NCBI GenBank assembly: GCA_035310145.1
Contig: DATGEL010000074.1
Span: forward strand, 1 to 42,708
Length of the DNA: 42,708 bases
DNA from: Dehalococcoidia bacterium
GTDB taxonomy: Bacteria > Chloroflexota > Dehalococcoidia > CAUJGQ01
Direction of reading: 5' to 3'
In this document: piece by piece, positions 17,892-25,968 of the stretch
Layout of the letters: each line of letters begins with the position of its first letter
Numbering within the stretch: the first letter of the stretch is position 1
Made by a program: the position numbers and the translations under genes
Notes under the pieces: model-generated
Database searches by the model: none
What the model was told of the DNA's origin: nothing
The model's input: only the letters and a program-made list of their open reading frames with translations

Positions 17892-18480
17892 TTGACGAGC
17901 GCGCCGACGATGGCTGCTTTCGTCAAAGTTCGCCGCGGACTGCCAGTCAGTCTTCGCTGCACCTCGACATCAGCCCTGACTGAGCGGTTCGGGGTGAGCA
18001 GCCGCACCATCGAGCGTGATCTCCGCTCGCTGCAAGACGCAGGCGTGCCTCTCTATGCGACGGCGGGTCGACGAGGCGGCTACGCCATCCTTCCCGGCTT
18101 TGCGCGTCCACCGGTCCGACTCAGCGCTCAGGAGGCAGCCGCCTGCCTTGCGGCTCTGGCGCTCATGGATCGATCGCCCTACGCGACGCATGCGCGAACC
18201 GCGGCCGACAAGCCGGTGGCCGGCCTGCCGGCGGCTGTCTATAGTGCAATGCCGGTCGACGCGGTCATGTCTCTCCAGTCGCCACAGGCTGCCACAACCG
18301 GCGCGTGGATCGATGCGCTTCACGAGCACCACCTCCTAGCACTTACCTACCTCTCAGAGACCCACGCCGTGGCGCACTCGAAGGCTGACGGCACCACTCC
18401 AACCACCATCGATCCTACACCGCCTGCGCCAACCACCCGCCCTCCATGCGATTGACCAATGCCCCCGATCAGTACAGCTA
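17892..18480 (+). pseudogene. broken WYL/YafY-type transcriptional regulator
   Basis: A DeoR-like helix-turn-helix is clear (LTERFGVSSRTIERDLRSLQ, DAGVPLYATAGRRGGYAILP), followed by the linker PPVRLSAQEAAACLAALALM and the start of a WYL domain at LLALTYLSETHAV. After that the frame turns into Thr/Pro-rich noise and stops at 18455. Another frame over about 18378-18470 gives HHSNHHRSYTA and PPSMRLTN, which look like displaced WYL residues, so a frameshift near 18375 broke the gene. The N-terminus also lacks a good ribosome site. An intact protein would be about 300 residues or more. Confidence 0.65.
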
Positions 18481-18689
18481 GCTCAGGCAGCCCTGGCGCC
18501 GCGGACTGCGACGCGCGGCGCTGCCAGGCATTCACTGCTGCCCTAAGTCGGCCGCTCCTGTATGATCGGGGCCATCGCCGGTGGCAGTGCAGCGCGGCCA
18601 AACCGCCGCAGCGCCGCGGCTCCGCCGTGCGCTCAGCAACGCCCGAACGCTCACCCAAACACGTAAAGGAAGAGAGGGTCTGGCCGGTT

Positions 18690-20768
18690 ATGAAGGAGTA
18701 CGACACCCGTTCCATTCGCAACGTCGCCATCGTCGGCCACGGTGGAACGGGAAAGACCTCGCTCGCCGAGGCCATGCTGTTCGAGGCGGGGGCGATCAAC
18801 CGGCTCGGGCGGGTCGAAGACGGCAACACCGCCTCCGACTTCGACCCCGACGAGCTGAAGCGCAAGATGAGCGTCAACACGTCGATCCTGCCCTGCGAGT
18901 GGAAGGAGATGAAGGTCAACATCCTCGACACGCCGGGTTACGCGGACTTCGTGGGCGAGGCGAAGGCCGGCGTCCGCGCCGCCGACGCCGTGCTGATCGC
19001 CGTCGACGCCTCTTCCGGCGTGCAGGTCGGCACCGAATCGGCCTGGGGCTACGCCGAGGAGTCGGGCAGTCCGCGCGCCTTCGTCGTCAACCGCATCGAC
19101 CGCGAGAACGCGGACTTCTTCGCCGCGCTGACGCAGATGCAGGCGGCGTTCGGCAACAAGGTGGTGGCGCTGCAACTGCCGATCGGCGCCCACGAGAGCT
19201 TCGCCGGCGTGATCGACCTGGTCTCGATGAAGGCCTACATGGGCGAGAAAGCGACGGAGAGCGCCATCCCCGGCGACCTCGAAGCGACAGCGGCCGAGCA
19301 CCGCGAGAAGCTGGTGGAGGCCGTGGCCGAGGCCGACGACGAGCTGATCTCCAGGTACCTCGAAGGCGAGGAGCTTTCTGAGGACGAGGTGCGCCGCGCC
19401 CTGCGCACGGCAATCATCCAGGGCGTGGCGGCGCCGGTGATGGTCGGCTCGGCCGCGCGCAACGTCGGCATCGCCGCGGTGCTGGACGAGATCGTCGCCA
19501 ACTTCCCCTCGCCCTTCGACGTGCCCTCGCCCAGGGCGCACAAGCCCGACGCCGGCGAAGAGGAGCTGAAGGACGACCCGGCCGGCCCGCTCGCCGCGCT
19601 GGTCTTCAAGACTACGGCCGACCCGTTCGTCGGCAAGCTGACCTACTTCCGCGTCTACTCCGGCACGCTTCACAGCAACAGCGAGGTCTGGAACGCCAAC
19701 CGCAACCACGCCGAGCGCGTGGGCCAGCTCTTCCACGTGCGCGGCAAGACGCAGGAGCCGGTGGCGCAGATCGTCGCCGGCGACATCGCCGCGGTGGCGA
19801 AACTGGCTGAAACGGCCACCAACGACACCCTCTGCAGCAAGGACCATCCGCTAAACGTTTCGCCGATCGCGCTGCCGGCGCCCGTGCACCGCATGGCCGT
19901 CTTCCCTAAGACGAAATCCGACGCGGACAAGGTGGGCCACGCGCTGCAGCGGCTGGCGGAGGAGGACCCCACGCTGCGCATCGAGCGCGACGCCGAGACG
20001 CACGAGATGATCGTCGCCGGCCTGGGCGAGTCGCACATCGAGGTCGCGGCGGAGAAGATGCAGCGCAAGTTCAACGTCGGCGTTGAAGTGAAGCTGCCGC
20101 GCGTGCCCTACCGCGAGACGGTGACGCAGCCGACGACGGCGCACTACCGGCACAAGAAGCAGACCGGCGGCGCCGGTCAGTTCGGCGAGGTGGACATCGA
20201 GATCGAGCCGCTGCCGCGCGGCTCCGGCTTCGAGTTCACGGAGCGCATCGTGGGCGGCACGGTGCCGCGCGAGTTCTGGAGCCCGACCGAGAAGGGCGTG
20301 CGCGAGGCGCTGAGCGGCGGCGTGATCGCCGGCTATCCGGTGGTGGACGTGCGCGTGACGCTGGTGGACGGCAAGACGCACCCGGTGGACTCGAAGGCGG
20401 TGGCGTTCGAGATCGCCGGCTCGCAGGCCGTGAAGGAGGGCGTGCCGAAGGCGCACCCGATCCTGATCGAGCCGATCATGGATCTGAAGATCACCGTGCC
20501 CGACACCTACACCGGCGACGTGATCAGCGACCTGAACACGAAGCGGGCGCGCACGCAGGGCATGTCGCCGGCGGGCAAGGGGCTGACGCTGATCGAGGCG
20601 CAGGCGCCGCAGGCCGAACTGCAACGCTACGCCACGGATCTGCGCTCGATCACGCAGGGCCGCGGCACCTTCACCGCAAGCTTCAGCCACTACGAAGAGG
20701 TGCCGCACAACGTCGCGCAGAAGGTGATCGACGAGCACAAGCGCGAGGTAGAGAGCAAGACGGCGTAG
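18690..20768 (+). CDS. fusA2: elongation factor G-like GTPase (EF-G type II)
   Basis: 692 residues. The P-loop GHGGTGKTSLAEAMLF, switch/G3 DTPGYADFVGE and G4 NRID identify a translational GTPase; the GHGGTGKT form of the P-loop belongs to the EF-G-like second paralogue group rather than canonical EF-G (GHIDAGKT). Domains II, III, IV (HKKQTGGAGQFGEVDIEIE) and V (HPILIEPIMDLKITVPDTY) are all present. Canonical EF-G sits with rpsL/rpsG and tufA; this gene stands alone, so it probably does not replace it, and its role is unclear. ATG 18690 is about 11 nt after GAGAGGG. The preceding 234 bp hold only a weak TATGAT (18561-18566). Confidence 0.92.
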   Translation: MKEYDTRSIRNVAIVGHGGTGKTSLAEAMLFEAGAINRLGRVEDGNTASDFDPDELKRKMSVNTSILPCEWKEMKVNILDTPGYADFVGEAKAGVRAADAVLIAVDASSGVQVGTESAWGYAEESGSPRAFVVNRIDRENADFFAALTQMQAAFGNKVVALQLPIGAHESFAGVIDLVSMKAYMGEKATESAIPGDLEATAAEHREKLVEAVAEADDELISRYLEGEELSEDEVRRALRTAIIQGVAAPVMVGSAARNVGIAAVLDEIVANFPSPFDVPSPRAHKPDAGEEELKDDPAGPLAALVFKTTADPFVGKLTYFRVYSGTLHSNSEVWNANRNHAERVGQLFHVRGKTQEPVAQIVAGDIAAVAKLAETATNDTLCSKDHPLNVSPIALPAPVHRMAVFPKTKSDADKVGHALQRLAEEDPTLRIERDAETHEMIVAGLGESHIEVAAEKMQRKFNVGVEVKLPRVPYRETVTQPTTAHYRHKKQTGGAGQFGEVDIEIEPLPRGSGFEFTERIVGGTVPREFWSPTEKGVREALSGGVIAGYPVVDVRVTLVDGKTHPVDSKAVAFEIAGSQAVKEGVPKAHPILIEPIMDLKITVPDTYTGDVISDLNTKRARTQGMSPAGKGLTLIEAQAPQAELQRYATDLRSITQGRGTFTASFSHYEEVPHNVAQKVIDEHKREVESKTA

Positions 20769-20779
20769 CGAGGCGGGGT

Positions 20780-20995
20780 GGCCCTCATCCTCACCTCGTT
20801 TCTGTGGCCCCTCTCCTTCTCCCAATACTGGAGAGAAGGAGAGGGGCGATCGGGCGTAGAGCGATCCGGGTAGACGTCGGGTTGCGCGGTGCGCCGCTAC
20901 AACATCCGGCTAACCCGACGTCCTCGCGGTTCGCTTTACGCCCGATCGCCCCTTCCTCCCAATCCTGGGAGAAAGGGGACGGGGGATTGAGGGCC
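20780..20995. repeat. dispersed palindromic element, double copy R3
   Basis: Two C/T-rich hairpins face each other. Hairpin 1 has perfect 15-bp arms (20807-20821, 20833-20847); hairpin 2 has 13-bp arms with one mismatch (20949-20961, 20966-20978). Between them 37-nt arms at 20847-20883 and 20912-20948 match 32 of 37 as inverted repeats, leaving a 28-nt centre. The element lies between the EF-G-like gene and the minus-strand acetyltransferase and overlaps the 3' end of the latter. Confidence 0.9.
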
Positions 20996-21538
20996 GAGCG
21001 CGTGATATTCGTGCTCCAGCACGCTCATGCGCAGATCGCTGTACCAGTGCCCGTCGATCAGCACGGTTTCGCGCTCAAAGCCTTCCTCCACGAAGCCGCA
21101 CTTCCGGTAGCAGGCGATCGCGCGGGCGTTGTATTCCAGCACGCGCAGATCGATGCGGTGCAGCTGCAACGCCTCGAAAGCGTGGCCCAGCACCAGCCGC
21201 GTCGCCTCCGTGCCCAACCCCTGGCTCCAGAGCGCCGGGTCGAAGATGCCGATCGCAAAGCGGGCGTTGCGATCGTGCTCGTCCAGGGAGTGCAGGAAGG
21301 TGTTGCCCACACAGCGGCCCTGCGCTTCTATCACCCAGGCAAGCGGGTCGCGGGCGAAGCGCCGGTACCACAGATCGACCTCGGCCTCGGTCATGGCGAC
21401 GGGCGTGGCAGCGGCGCCGCCGAACATGCGCACCGACTCCGGGTCGCGGCCGCAGGCCAGGCGATCGGCTTTGTCTCGCGGGCGCGCGGGCCGCAGGGTC
21501 ACGCGCCCGCCGCGCAGCACCGGCGCCCTCGCGCTCAC
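20936..21538 (-). CDS. GNAT family N-acetyltransferase (RimJ/RimL-like)
   Basis: About 200 residues. The GNAT acetyl-CoA fold is seen in VTLRPARPRDKADRLACGRD, the beta-bulge region FAIGIFDPALWSQGLGTEAT (QGLGTEA being the pyrophosphate-binding motif A), LHRIDLRVLEYNARAIACYR and KCGFVEEGFERE. This layout is that of the RimJ/RimL or small-molecule acetyltransferases; substrate unknown. The start GTG overlaps the stop of the gene upstream (GTGA), so translation is probably coupled. The natural fold ends near LRMSVLEHEY; the last ~20 residues (ALGPQSPVPFLPGLGGRGDR) are read through repeat R3. Confidence 0.88.
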   Translation of the reverse strand: MSARAPVLRGGRVTLRPARPRDKADRLACGRDPESVRMFGGAAATPVAMTEAEVDLWYRRFARDPLAWVIEAQGRCVGNTFLHSLDEHDRNARFAIGIFDPALWSQGLGTEATRLVLGHAFEALQLHRIDLRVLEYNARAIACYRKCGFVEEGFERETVLIDGHWYSDLRMSVLEHEYHALGPQSPVPFLPGLGGRGDRA

Positions 21539-21993
21539 TGTTCCCGGTTCCCGGTTTCCGGTTCCCGCGCCCAGAGCGTCTCGTAGCCCTCGCCGGTGAT
21601 CGCGAACTGCACCTGCTGGCGCTCCGTGCGGCGCAACTCGGCGAACGCCGCCTGGCAGCGCCCGCGCAGCGCTTCGCCGCCGATCGTCGCCATGCGGTCC
21701 TCGATCATCTTGGTCACGCCCAGCCGTTCCAGCGAGTCGACGAACTTCGGCCAGGGGATCAGCGTCATCGAGTCCGGGCGGGGGAAGCGCGGCCGCAGCT
21801 TGCGCAGGCTGCGCATCCGTTCCTCCACGGACTGCACCATCGGCGTGACGATCACCAGCGGCCCATCGCTGCCATTGGTGCGCGTGTCGAGCAGCAACGT
21901 CCGGCGCAGAAAGGGGAAGAAGAAGCCGACGACCTGCGTTTCGTCCAGGTGCTTGCGCACCTCGGCGATGTCGAGCTGAAAGTCCGAGTCCAT
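21535..21993 (-). CDS. conserved hypothetical protein, unknown function
   Basis: 152 residues, no recognised domain. It contains VGFFFPFLRRTLLLDTRTNG, PLVIVTPMVQSVEERMRSLR, KLRPRFPRPDSMTLIPWPKF and VDSLERLGVTKMIEDRM, all suggesting a compact soluble alpha/beta protein. From memory, similar short proteins occur in other Chloroflexota; I cannot confirm that here. No signal peptide or membrane segment. ATG 21993 is preceded by GAAGGG on the minus strand. The C-terminal REPETGNREQ is encoded by heptad array H3. Its TGA overlaps the acetyltransferase GTG, so the two form an operon. Confidence 0.65.
   Translation of the reverse strand: MDSDFQLDIAEVRKHLDETQVVGFFFPFLRRTLLLDTRTNGSDGPLVIVTPMVQSVEERMRSLRKLRPRFPRPDSMTLIPWPKFVDSLERLGVTKMIEDRMATIGGEALRGRCQAAFAELRRTERQQVQFAITGEGYETLWAREPETGNREQ
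21539..21566 (+). repeat. heptad array H3 at a gene junction
   Basis: Four units TGTTCCC, GGTTCCC, GGTTTCC, GGTTCCC. It codes, on the minus strand, for the tail of the unknown protein and gives GGGAAC-rich sequence directly ahead of the acetyltransferase GTG. Confidence 0.7.
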
Positions 21994-22011
21994 GATCCAG
22001 CCCTTCGAGCC

Positions 22012-22047
22012 GCGGCAGTGAGCGCGGCAGTGAGCGCGGCAGTGAGC
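22012..22047 (+). repeat. three 12-bp tandem repeats
   Basis: GCGGCAGTGAGC is repeated three times exactly, then decays (AATGAGC). It lies 19 nt upstream of the minus-strand unknown gene (start 21993), within the 206-bp gap after ribF. A TAGAAT candidate -10 (minus strand, 22132-22137) lies further upstream without a good -35. Confidence 0.75.
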
Positions 22048-22199
22048 AATGAGCAGCGGGCAGTTCTCGGGGAAGATCTGCCCGGCCGCACGGCGCCGAC
22101 GACGCGCGGTGTGTGTACGCGTTCTCGGTCTATTCTATGCGTCGAACGCGCGCCCGCAGCCCCGTCTACCGCGAACCTTCGCGCCCGCGAGGCCGCCGC

Positions 22200-23132
22200 T
22201 CAGCCGCAGACCGCGACGGCGCGGGTGGCGGCGACATCCTTCGCGATCTGGTCGATCAGCGCTTGTATCCCGTCGAACTTCACCTCGCCGCGCAGCCGCT
22301 GCACGAACTCCAGGCGCAGCTGGTGGCCGTAGATATCGCCCTCAAAATCCAGCAGGTGCGCTTCGATCGTCGGGGCGCCGTTGTCGAAGGTCGGCCGGCG
22401 GCCGATGTTCACCGCCGCCGCGAAGTTGCCTTCGTCGACGAAGGCACAGGCGGCGAACACGCCGAAACCGGGCAAGGCTCGGTCGGGCGCGATCGCCATG
22501 TTCGCCGTGGGAAACCCGATCGTGCGGCCGCGCTCGGCGCCGCGCACGATCGGCCCGCGCAGCGAGAAGCGCCGGCCAAGCAGATAATTGACGCGGGCGA
22601 CATCACCCGCCGCCAGCGCCTCGCGTACATCGGAGGAACCCAGCTTATGGCCGTCCTCGCTCTCCACCGGCGCAAACTCGACCTCGACACCCTTCGCCGC
22701 GCCGATCTCGAGCAAACGCTCGCCCGCGCCCTCACGCCCGCGGCCGAGCGCCGAGTCCGGCCCGATCAGCAGGAAGCGCAGATCAAGCTCATCGACCATG
22801 AGCTGCACGAACTCGTCCGCGCCCGTCTGCGAGACCTCGCTGCTGAAGGTGACCGGCGCCACGATGTCCACGCCCAGCGCCGCCAGCAGCTCCATCCGCT
22901 CTTCCAGGCTCGTGAGATAGGTGACCTCAGTGCCCGGCCGCACGACGGTGAGCGGGTGCGGATGCAGGGTGATCACGCCCGTGGCCAGGCCGCGCGCCGC
23001 GGCGCGCTCTTCGAGCAGGTGAATCAGGAACTGGTGGCCACGGTGCACGCCGTCGAAGGTGCCGAGCGTGAAGGCGCTGGGCCGGCCCGGCGCTGCCCGG
23101 CGAAGCTCTTCTCGCAGCAACCGGGTGGCCAT
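22200..23132 (-). CDS. ribF: bifunctional riboflavin kinase/FAD synthetase
   Basis: 310 residues. The N-terminal nucleotidyltransferase half shows FTLGTFDGVHRGHQFLIHLL (the HxGH-type motif) and LLIGPDSALGRGREGAGERL; the C-terminal flavokinase half shows RGRTIGFPTANMA (GxPTAN motif) and NIGRRPTFDNGAPTIEAHLL with DFEGDIYG after it. It phosphorylates riboflavin to FMN and adenylates FMN to FAD. ATG 23132 follows GGGGGAG by a few nt; the frame is open to 23222 across a strong hairpin and is not used. It lies downstream of sbcC on the same strand. No FMN riboswitch is seen. Confidence 0.95.
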   Translation of the reverse strand: MATRLLREELRRAAPGRPSAFTLGTFDGVHRGHQFLIHLLEERAAARGLATGVITLHPHPLTVVRPGTEVTYLTSLEERMELLAALGVDIVAPVTFSSEVSQTGADEFVQLMVDELDLRFLLIGPDSALGRGREGAGERLLEIGAAKGVEVEFAPVESEDGHKLGSSDVREALAAGDVARVNYLLGRRFSLRGPIVRGAERGRTIGFPTANMAIAPDRALPGFGVFAACAFVDEGNFAAAVNIGRRPTFDNGAPTIEAHLLDFEGDIYGHQLRLEFVQRLRGEVKFDGIQALIDQIAKDVAATRAVAVCG

Positions 23133-23169
23133 CAGTTCTCCCCCAGAGCGCACGGCCCGCAGACCAATA

Positions 23170-23190
23170 CGGGAGGGTGCGACCCTCCCG
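23170..23190 (-). terminator. 9-bp hairpin between sbcC and ribF
   Basis: CGGGAGGGT and ACCCTCCCG flank a 3-nt loop. It stands 87 nt after the sbcC stop on the minus strand; the following TATTGGTCT is only mildly T-rich, so it may be a weak terminator or a processing hairpin. Confidence 0.45.
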
Positions 23191-23276
23191 CCGTGCGTTT
23201 CAGAACAGCGCGATCGTAGCACCGGACCCGCGGGCGATCAACGCGGCGTCCGGCGAGGCCATACCGCCGGCCCCGG

Positions 23277-25853
23277 CTACATCACGCGGGCGATCGAGCC
23301 TTCCGGCGTCTTTTCGACGTGGATCTGCTGCTCGAACTGGTCCTTCAGCTCGTCGATGTGCGTGATCACAATCATGCACTCGAAGTCGCTGGAGACGGCG
23401 CTCATCGCCTCGATCAGCCGTTCGCGGCCGGCAGCATCCTGCGTACCGAAACCTTCGTCCACGATCAGCGTCGGAATCTGGGCGCCGGCGCGGTGGGCCA
23501 GCAGCTTCGACAAGGCGATGCGCAGCGCCAGGTTGATGCGGAACGCCTCGCCGCCGCTGAACAGCTCGTAGGCGCGCGTGCCCAGCTCGTCGGAGATGGT
23601 CACGTCCAGCGTCTCGGCCACGGTGCCCTTCTGCGTGGCGCGCTGCGTGCTGAGCGCCACGCTCATGCGGCCGTTGGTCATGCGCGCCAGCAGGCGGTTC
23701 GCCTCGCCCTCGATCTCCGGCAGCACCGAGTCGATGATCAGCGCCTGCACGCCGCGCCTGCCGAAGGCAACGGCCAGGTCTTCGTAGATCTGCTCCTTGC
23801 CGCGGGCGGCGGCCAGCTCGGCCTGCGCTCCCGTCTGCAGCCGCTGGGTGACGGCACAGTCTTCCAGCTTTTGCTCCGCGGCGCCGAGCGCTTGCCGGGT
23901 GCGCCGCTCCTGGCCCTCCAGGGCGCCGATCTGCTCGGCCAGCCGCTGCAACTGCGGGCGTGGATCGGGCTGAGCGCCGAGCTGCTCAGCGAGCCGGTCG
24001 CAGTTCGCGCGGGCGACGTCGCGCCGCTCACTCCACTCGGCCAGTTCGCGCGCGGCCCGGCCGGCGGCCTCACGCGCGGCCCGTTCCGTCTCCTCGGCGC
24101 GTTGCAGGCGCAGGTGTTCTTCCTCGGCGGCGGCAAGCCGCCGCACTTCGGCCGTGGCATGGTCGTGCGCCACGCGGTCGTAACCGGTCCTGGCGATCGT
24201 CGACCGCGCCTGTTCGAGCTGACGGCGTGGCTCGGCGGCGAAGGCGCTGCGTGTGAGCTGATGGGTCAGTTCGACCAGCTCGCGTTCGATCTCGGGCAGC
24301 GCCGCCATGGCTTCGGCGGCATCGCGATCGAGGCGGTCGAGCTCGGCGGCGCGGCGCTCGACCGTTTGCCGCCGCCGGCCGGAGTCGGCCTCGACGCGGT
24401 TCACCTCGCCCTTCAGCGCGGCGATGCGGTGCTCGGCTTCGTCGCGGCGCGGCGTGTTGTGACGGTAGCGTTCGGCGAGGGCTCTCCCCTCGACTTCGTA
24501 TTCGTCGCGCACACGGGCTTTGCCCTCTTCGCCGAGCTCGGTGCGGCAGACCGGACAGCGTGCACCGCCGAGTTCGAGCTCGGTTTGCTTGCGCTTGAGC
24601 TCCTTCATGTCCGCCAGCAGGCGATCGTTTTCGACCTTGAGCTGGCCGGCGGTGTTGCTCTGCTCTTCCAGTTCCAGCCGCGCCTCGCGCAACCGCCGCT
24701 CCAGCAGGTCGAGCTCGTCGCGCGCCGCCGTCAGCGCCGTGCGCTCGTTCTCCGCCTCGTGCACACGGGCGACGATCGCGCGCTGACGCTTCGCCTCCGT
24801 CTCTTGCTGCACGGCGCGGGCGGTCAGCGCCTGCTCCTCGCGCTCGATCTGGCGGCGGGCGGCTTCCTCATCGCGCTGCAGGGCCGAGACGGCGCGCAGC
24901 CGTTGCGACTGCTCCGCTTCGTGCTCGCGGGCGGCGCGCAGCGCGGCGTAGTCCGATCGGATCGTGGCCGCCCGCGCGAGCAGGGCGGCGAGGCCGTCCA
25001 GCGTTGCGCACTGCCGCGCCAGCTCGGCGCCGGCGCGCGCGACGTGCTGCTCCGCCGTGTCGCGCTCCTTCGCGGCGCTTTCGGCCTGCGCCCGCAGCAG
25101 CTGCACGGCCTTCTCCGCCTCGCGCAGCGCCGTCTGCAACTCGCGCTGCTGCGCCAGGTCCGCTTCGATCGCCGTCAGCTCGGCCTGCATCTCGTCGCGC
25201 TCGCGGCGGTGCTCCGGCTCGCGCGCCAGCACGCCGGCGTACTGTTCGAGCAGCACGTCGAGGCGGCGCGCCTCCGCCTCCCAGCGGCGGCGCTCGTCGC
25301 GCGCCTTCACCTCGTAGCCGTCGTAGGCGCTCAGGCCGAGGATCTCGGCCAGCACTTTCTTGCGATCGTTGGGCGGCTTGATCGTGAACTCGTCGGCGCG
25401 GCCCTGCATCAGGAAGGCGCTGTTCCGGAAGGTCTCATAGTCCAGCCGCACGGCGTCGATGATCTGCTGCTGCGTCTCGCGCACGCTGGCGCCGGAGAGC
25501 GGCTTCCATGCCTCGCCGGAGAGCACCTGGAACTCGAGCAGCGTGCGGCCGGGGCTGCTGGCCGTGCCCTTGCGCCGCTTGCGCAGCGCCCGGTAGCGCG
25601 CGTCGCCCACGCGGAAGTCGAACTCCACCTCCATGTCGACGTGGCCGAGGTGAATCAGCTCGTCGTCCGACTTGCCGCGCGCCTGGCCCCACACGGCCCA
25701 CGTAATCGCGTCAAGCAGCGCCGACTTGCCATGGCCGTTCTCGCCGCTGAGACAGGCCATGCTGATGCCCGTGAAGTCGAGCGGCGGGCAGTTCTCACGG
25801 TAACAAAGGAAGTTGTGCAGGCGCAGGCGGAGTGGCACCACGGCGGACGACAC
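23277..25853 (-). CDS. sbcC: SbcC/Rad50-type exonuclease ATPase subunit
   Basis: 858 residues. An N-terminal Walker A GENGHGKS (37-44), a long Glu/Arg/Ala-rich coiled coil, a zinc-hook CPVC (Cys433, Cys436) at its tip, the returning coil, then the ABC signature YELFSGGEAFRINLALRIAL and Walker B TLIVDEGFG. With SbcD it forms the MR complex that opens and trims DNA ends and hairpins. The partner sbcD is on the same strand but 5.6 kb upstream, separated by three unrelated genes. The start appears to be GTG or the equivalent at 25853, directly after a large inverted repeat. Confidence 0.95.
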   Translation of the reverse strand: MSSAVVPLRLRLHNFLCYRENCPPLDFTGISMACLSGENGHGKSALLDAITWAVWGQARGKSDDELIHLGHVDMEVEFDFRVGDARYRALRKRRKGTASSPGRTLLEFQVLSGEAWKPLSGASVRETQQQIIDAVRLDYETFRNSAFLMQGRADEFTIKPPNDRKKVLAEILGLSAYDGYEVKARDERRRWEAEARRLDVLLEQYAGVLAREPEHRRERDEMQAELTAIEADLAQQRELQTALREAEKAVQLLRAQAESAAKERDTAEQHVARAGAELARQCATLDGLAALLARAATIRSDYAALRAAREHEAEQSQRLRAVSALQRDEEAARRQIEREEQALTARAVQQETEAKRQRAIVARVHEAENERTALTAARDELDLLERRLREARLELEEQSNTAGQLKVENDRLLADMKELKRKQTELELGGARCPVCRTELGEEGKARVRDEYEVEGRALAERYRHNTPRRDEAEHRIAALKGEVNRVEADSGRRRQTVERRAAELDRLDRDAAEAMAALPEIERELVELTHQLTRSAFAAEPRRQLEQARSTIARTGYDRVAHDHATAEVRRLAAAEEEHLRLQRAEETERAAREAAGRAARELAEWSERRDVARANCDRLAEQLGAQPDPRPQLQRLAEQIGALEGQERRTRQALGAAEQKLEDCAVTQRLQTGAQAELAAARGKEQIYEDLAVAFGRRGVQALIIDSVLPEIEGEANRLLARMTNGRMSVALSTQRATQKGTVAETLDVTISDELGTRAYELFSGGEAFRINLALRIALSKLLAHRAGAQIPTLIVDEGFGTQDAAGRERLIEAMSAVSSDFECMIVITHIDELKDQFEQQIHVEKTPEGSIARVM

Positions 25854-25867
25854 CTCGGGCGGGACGG

Positions 25868-25946
25868 CTGAGGGCTGGTTCGACCCCGTGCCGCCCGCAC
25901 CGCCATTGTAGCGGCAGGCGGCAGCACGGGACGAACCAGCCCTCAG
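25868..25946. promoter_or_regulatory. 15-bp inverted repeat enclosing a candidate sbcC promoter
   Basis: CTGAGGGCTGGTTCG (25868-25882) is perfectly inverted at 25932-25946, with broken complementarity further in. The interior contains, on the minus strand, TACAAT (25905-25910), a five-of-six -10 match, with TTCGTC 19 nt upstream. It fills most of the gap between the sigma-like stop (25969) and the sbcC start, and could act as a terminator for the former, an operator pair for the latter, or both. Confidence 0.6.
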
Positions 25947-25968
25947 GAGCGCGCCGGGGTGCGCGGCT

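Noticed and set aside
18561-18566. Promoter TATGAT for the EF-G-like gene
   Set aside because: No -35 at 15-19 nt; nearest TTCACT is about 24 nt away, so it is mentioned but not called.
23133-23276. FMN riboswitch ahead of ribF
   Set aside because: The gap holds a simple 9-bp hairpin only; none of the conserved multi-helix RFN features is visible.
25876-25938. LexA box ahead of sbcC
   Set aside because: GGTTCG and CGAACC are 49 nt apart, not the few bases of a LexA site.
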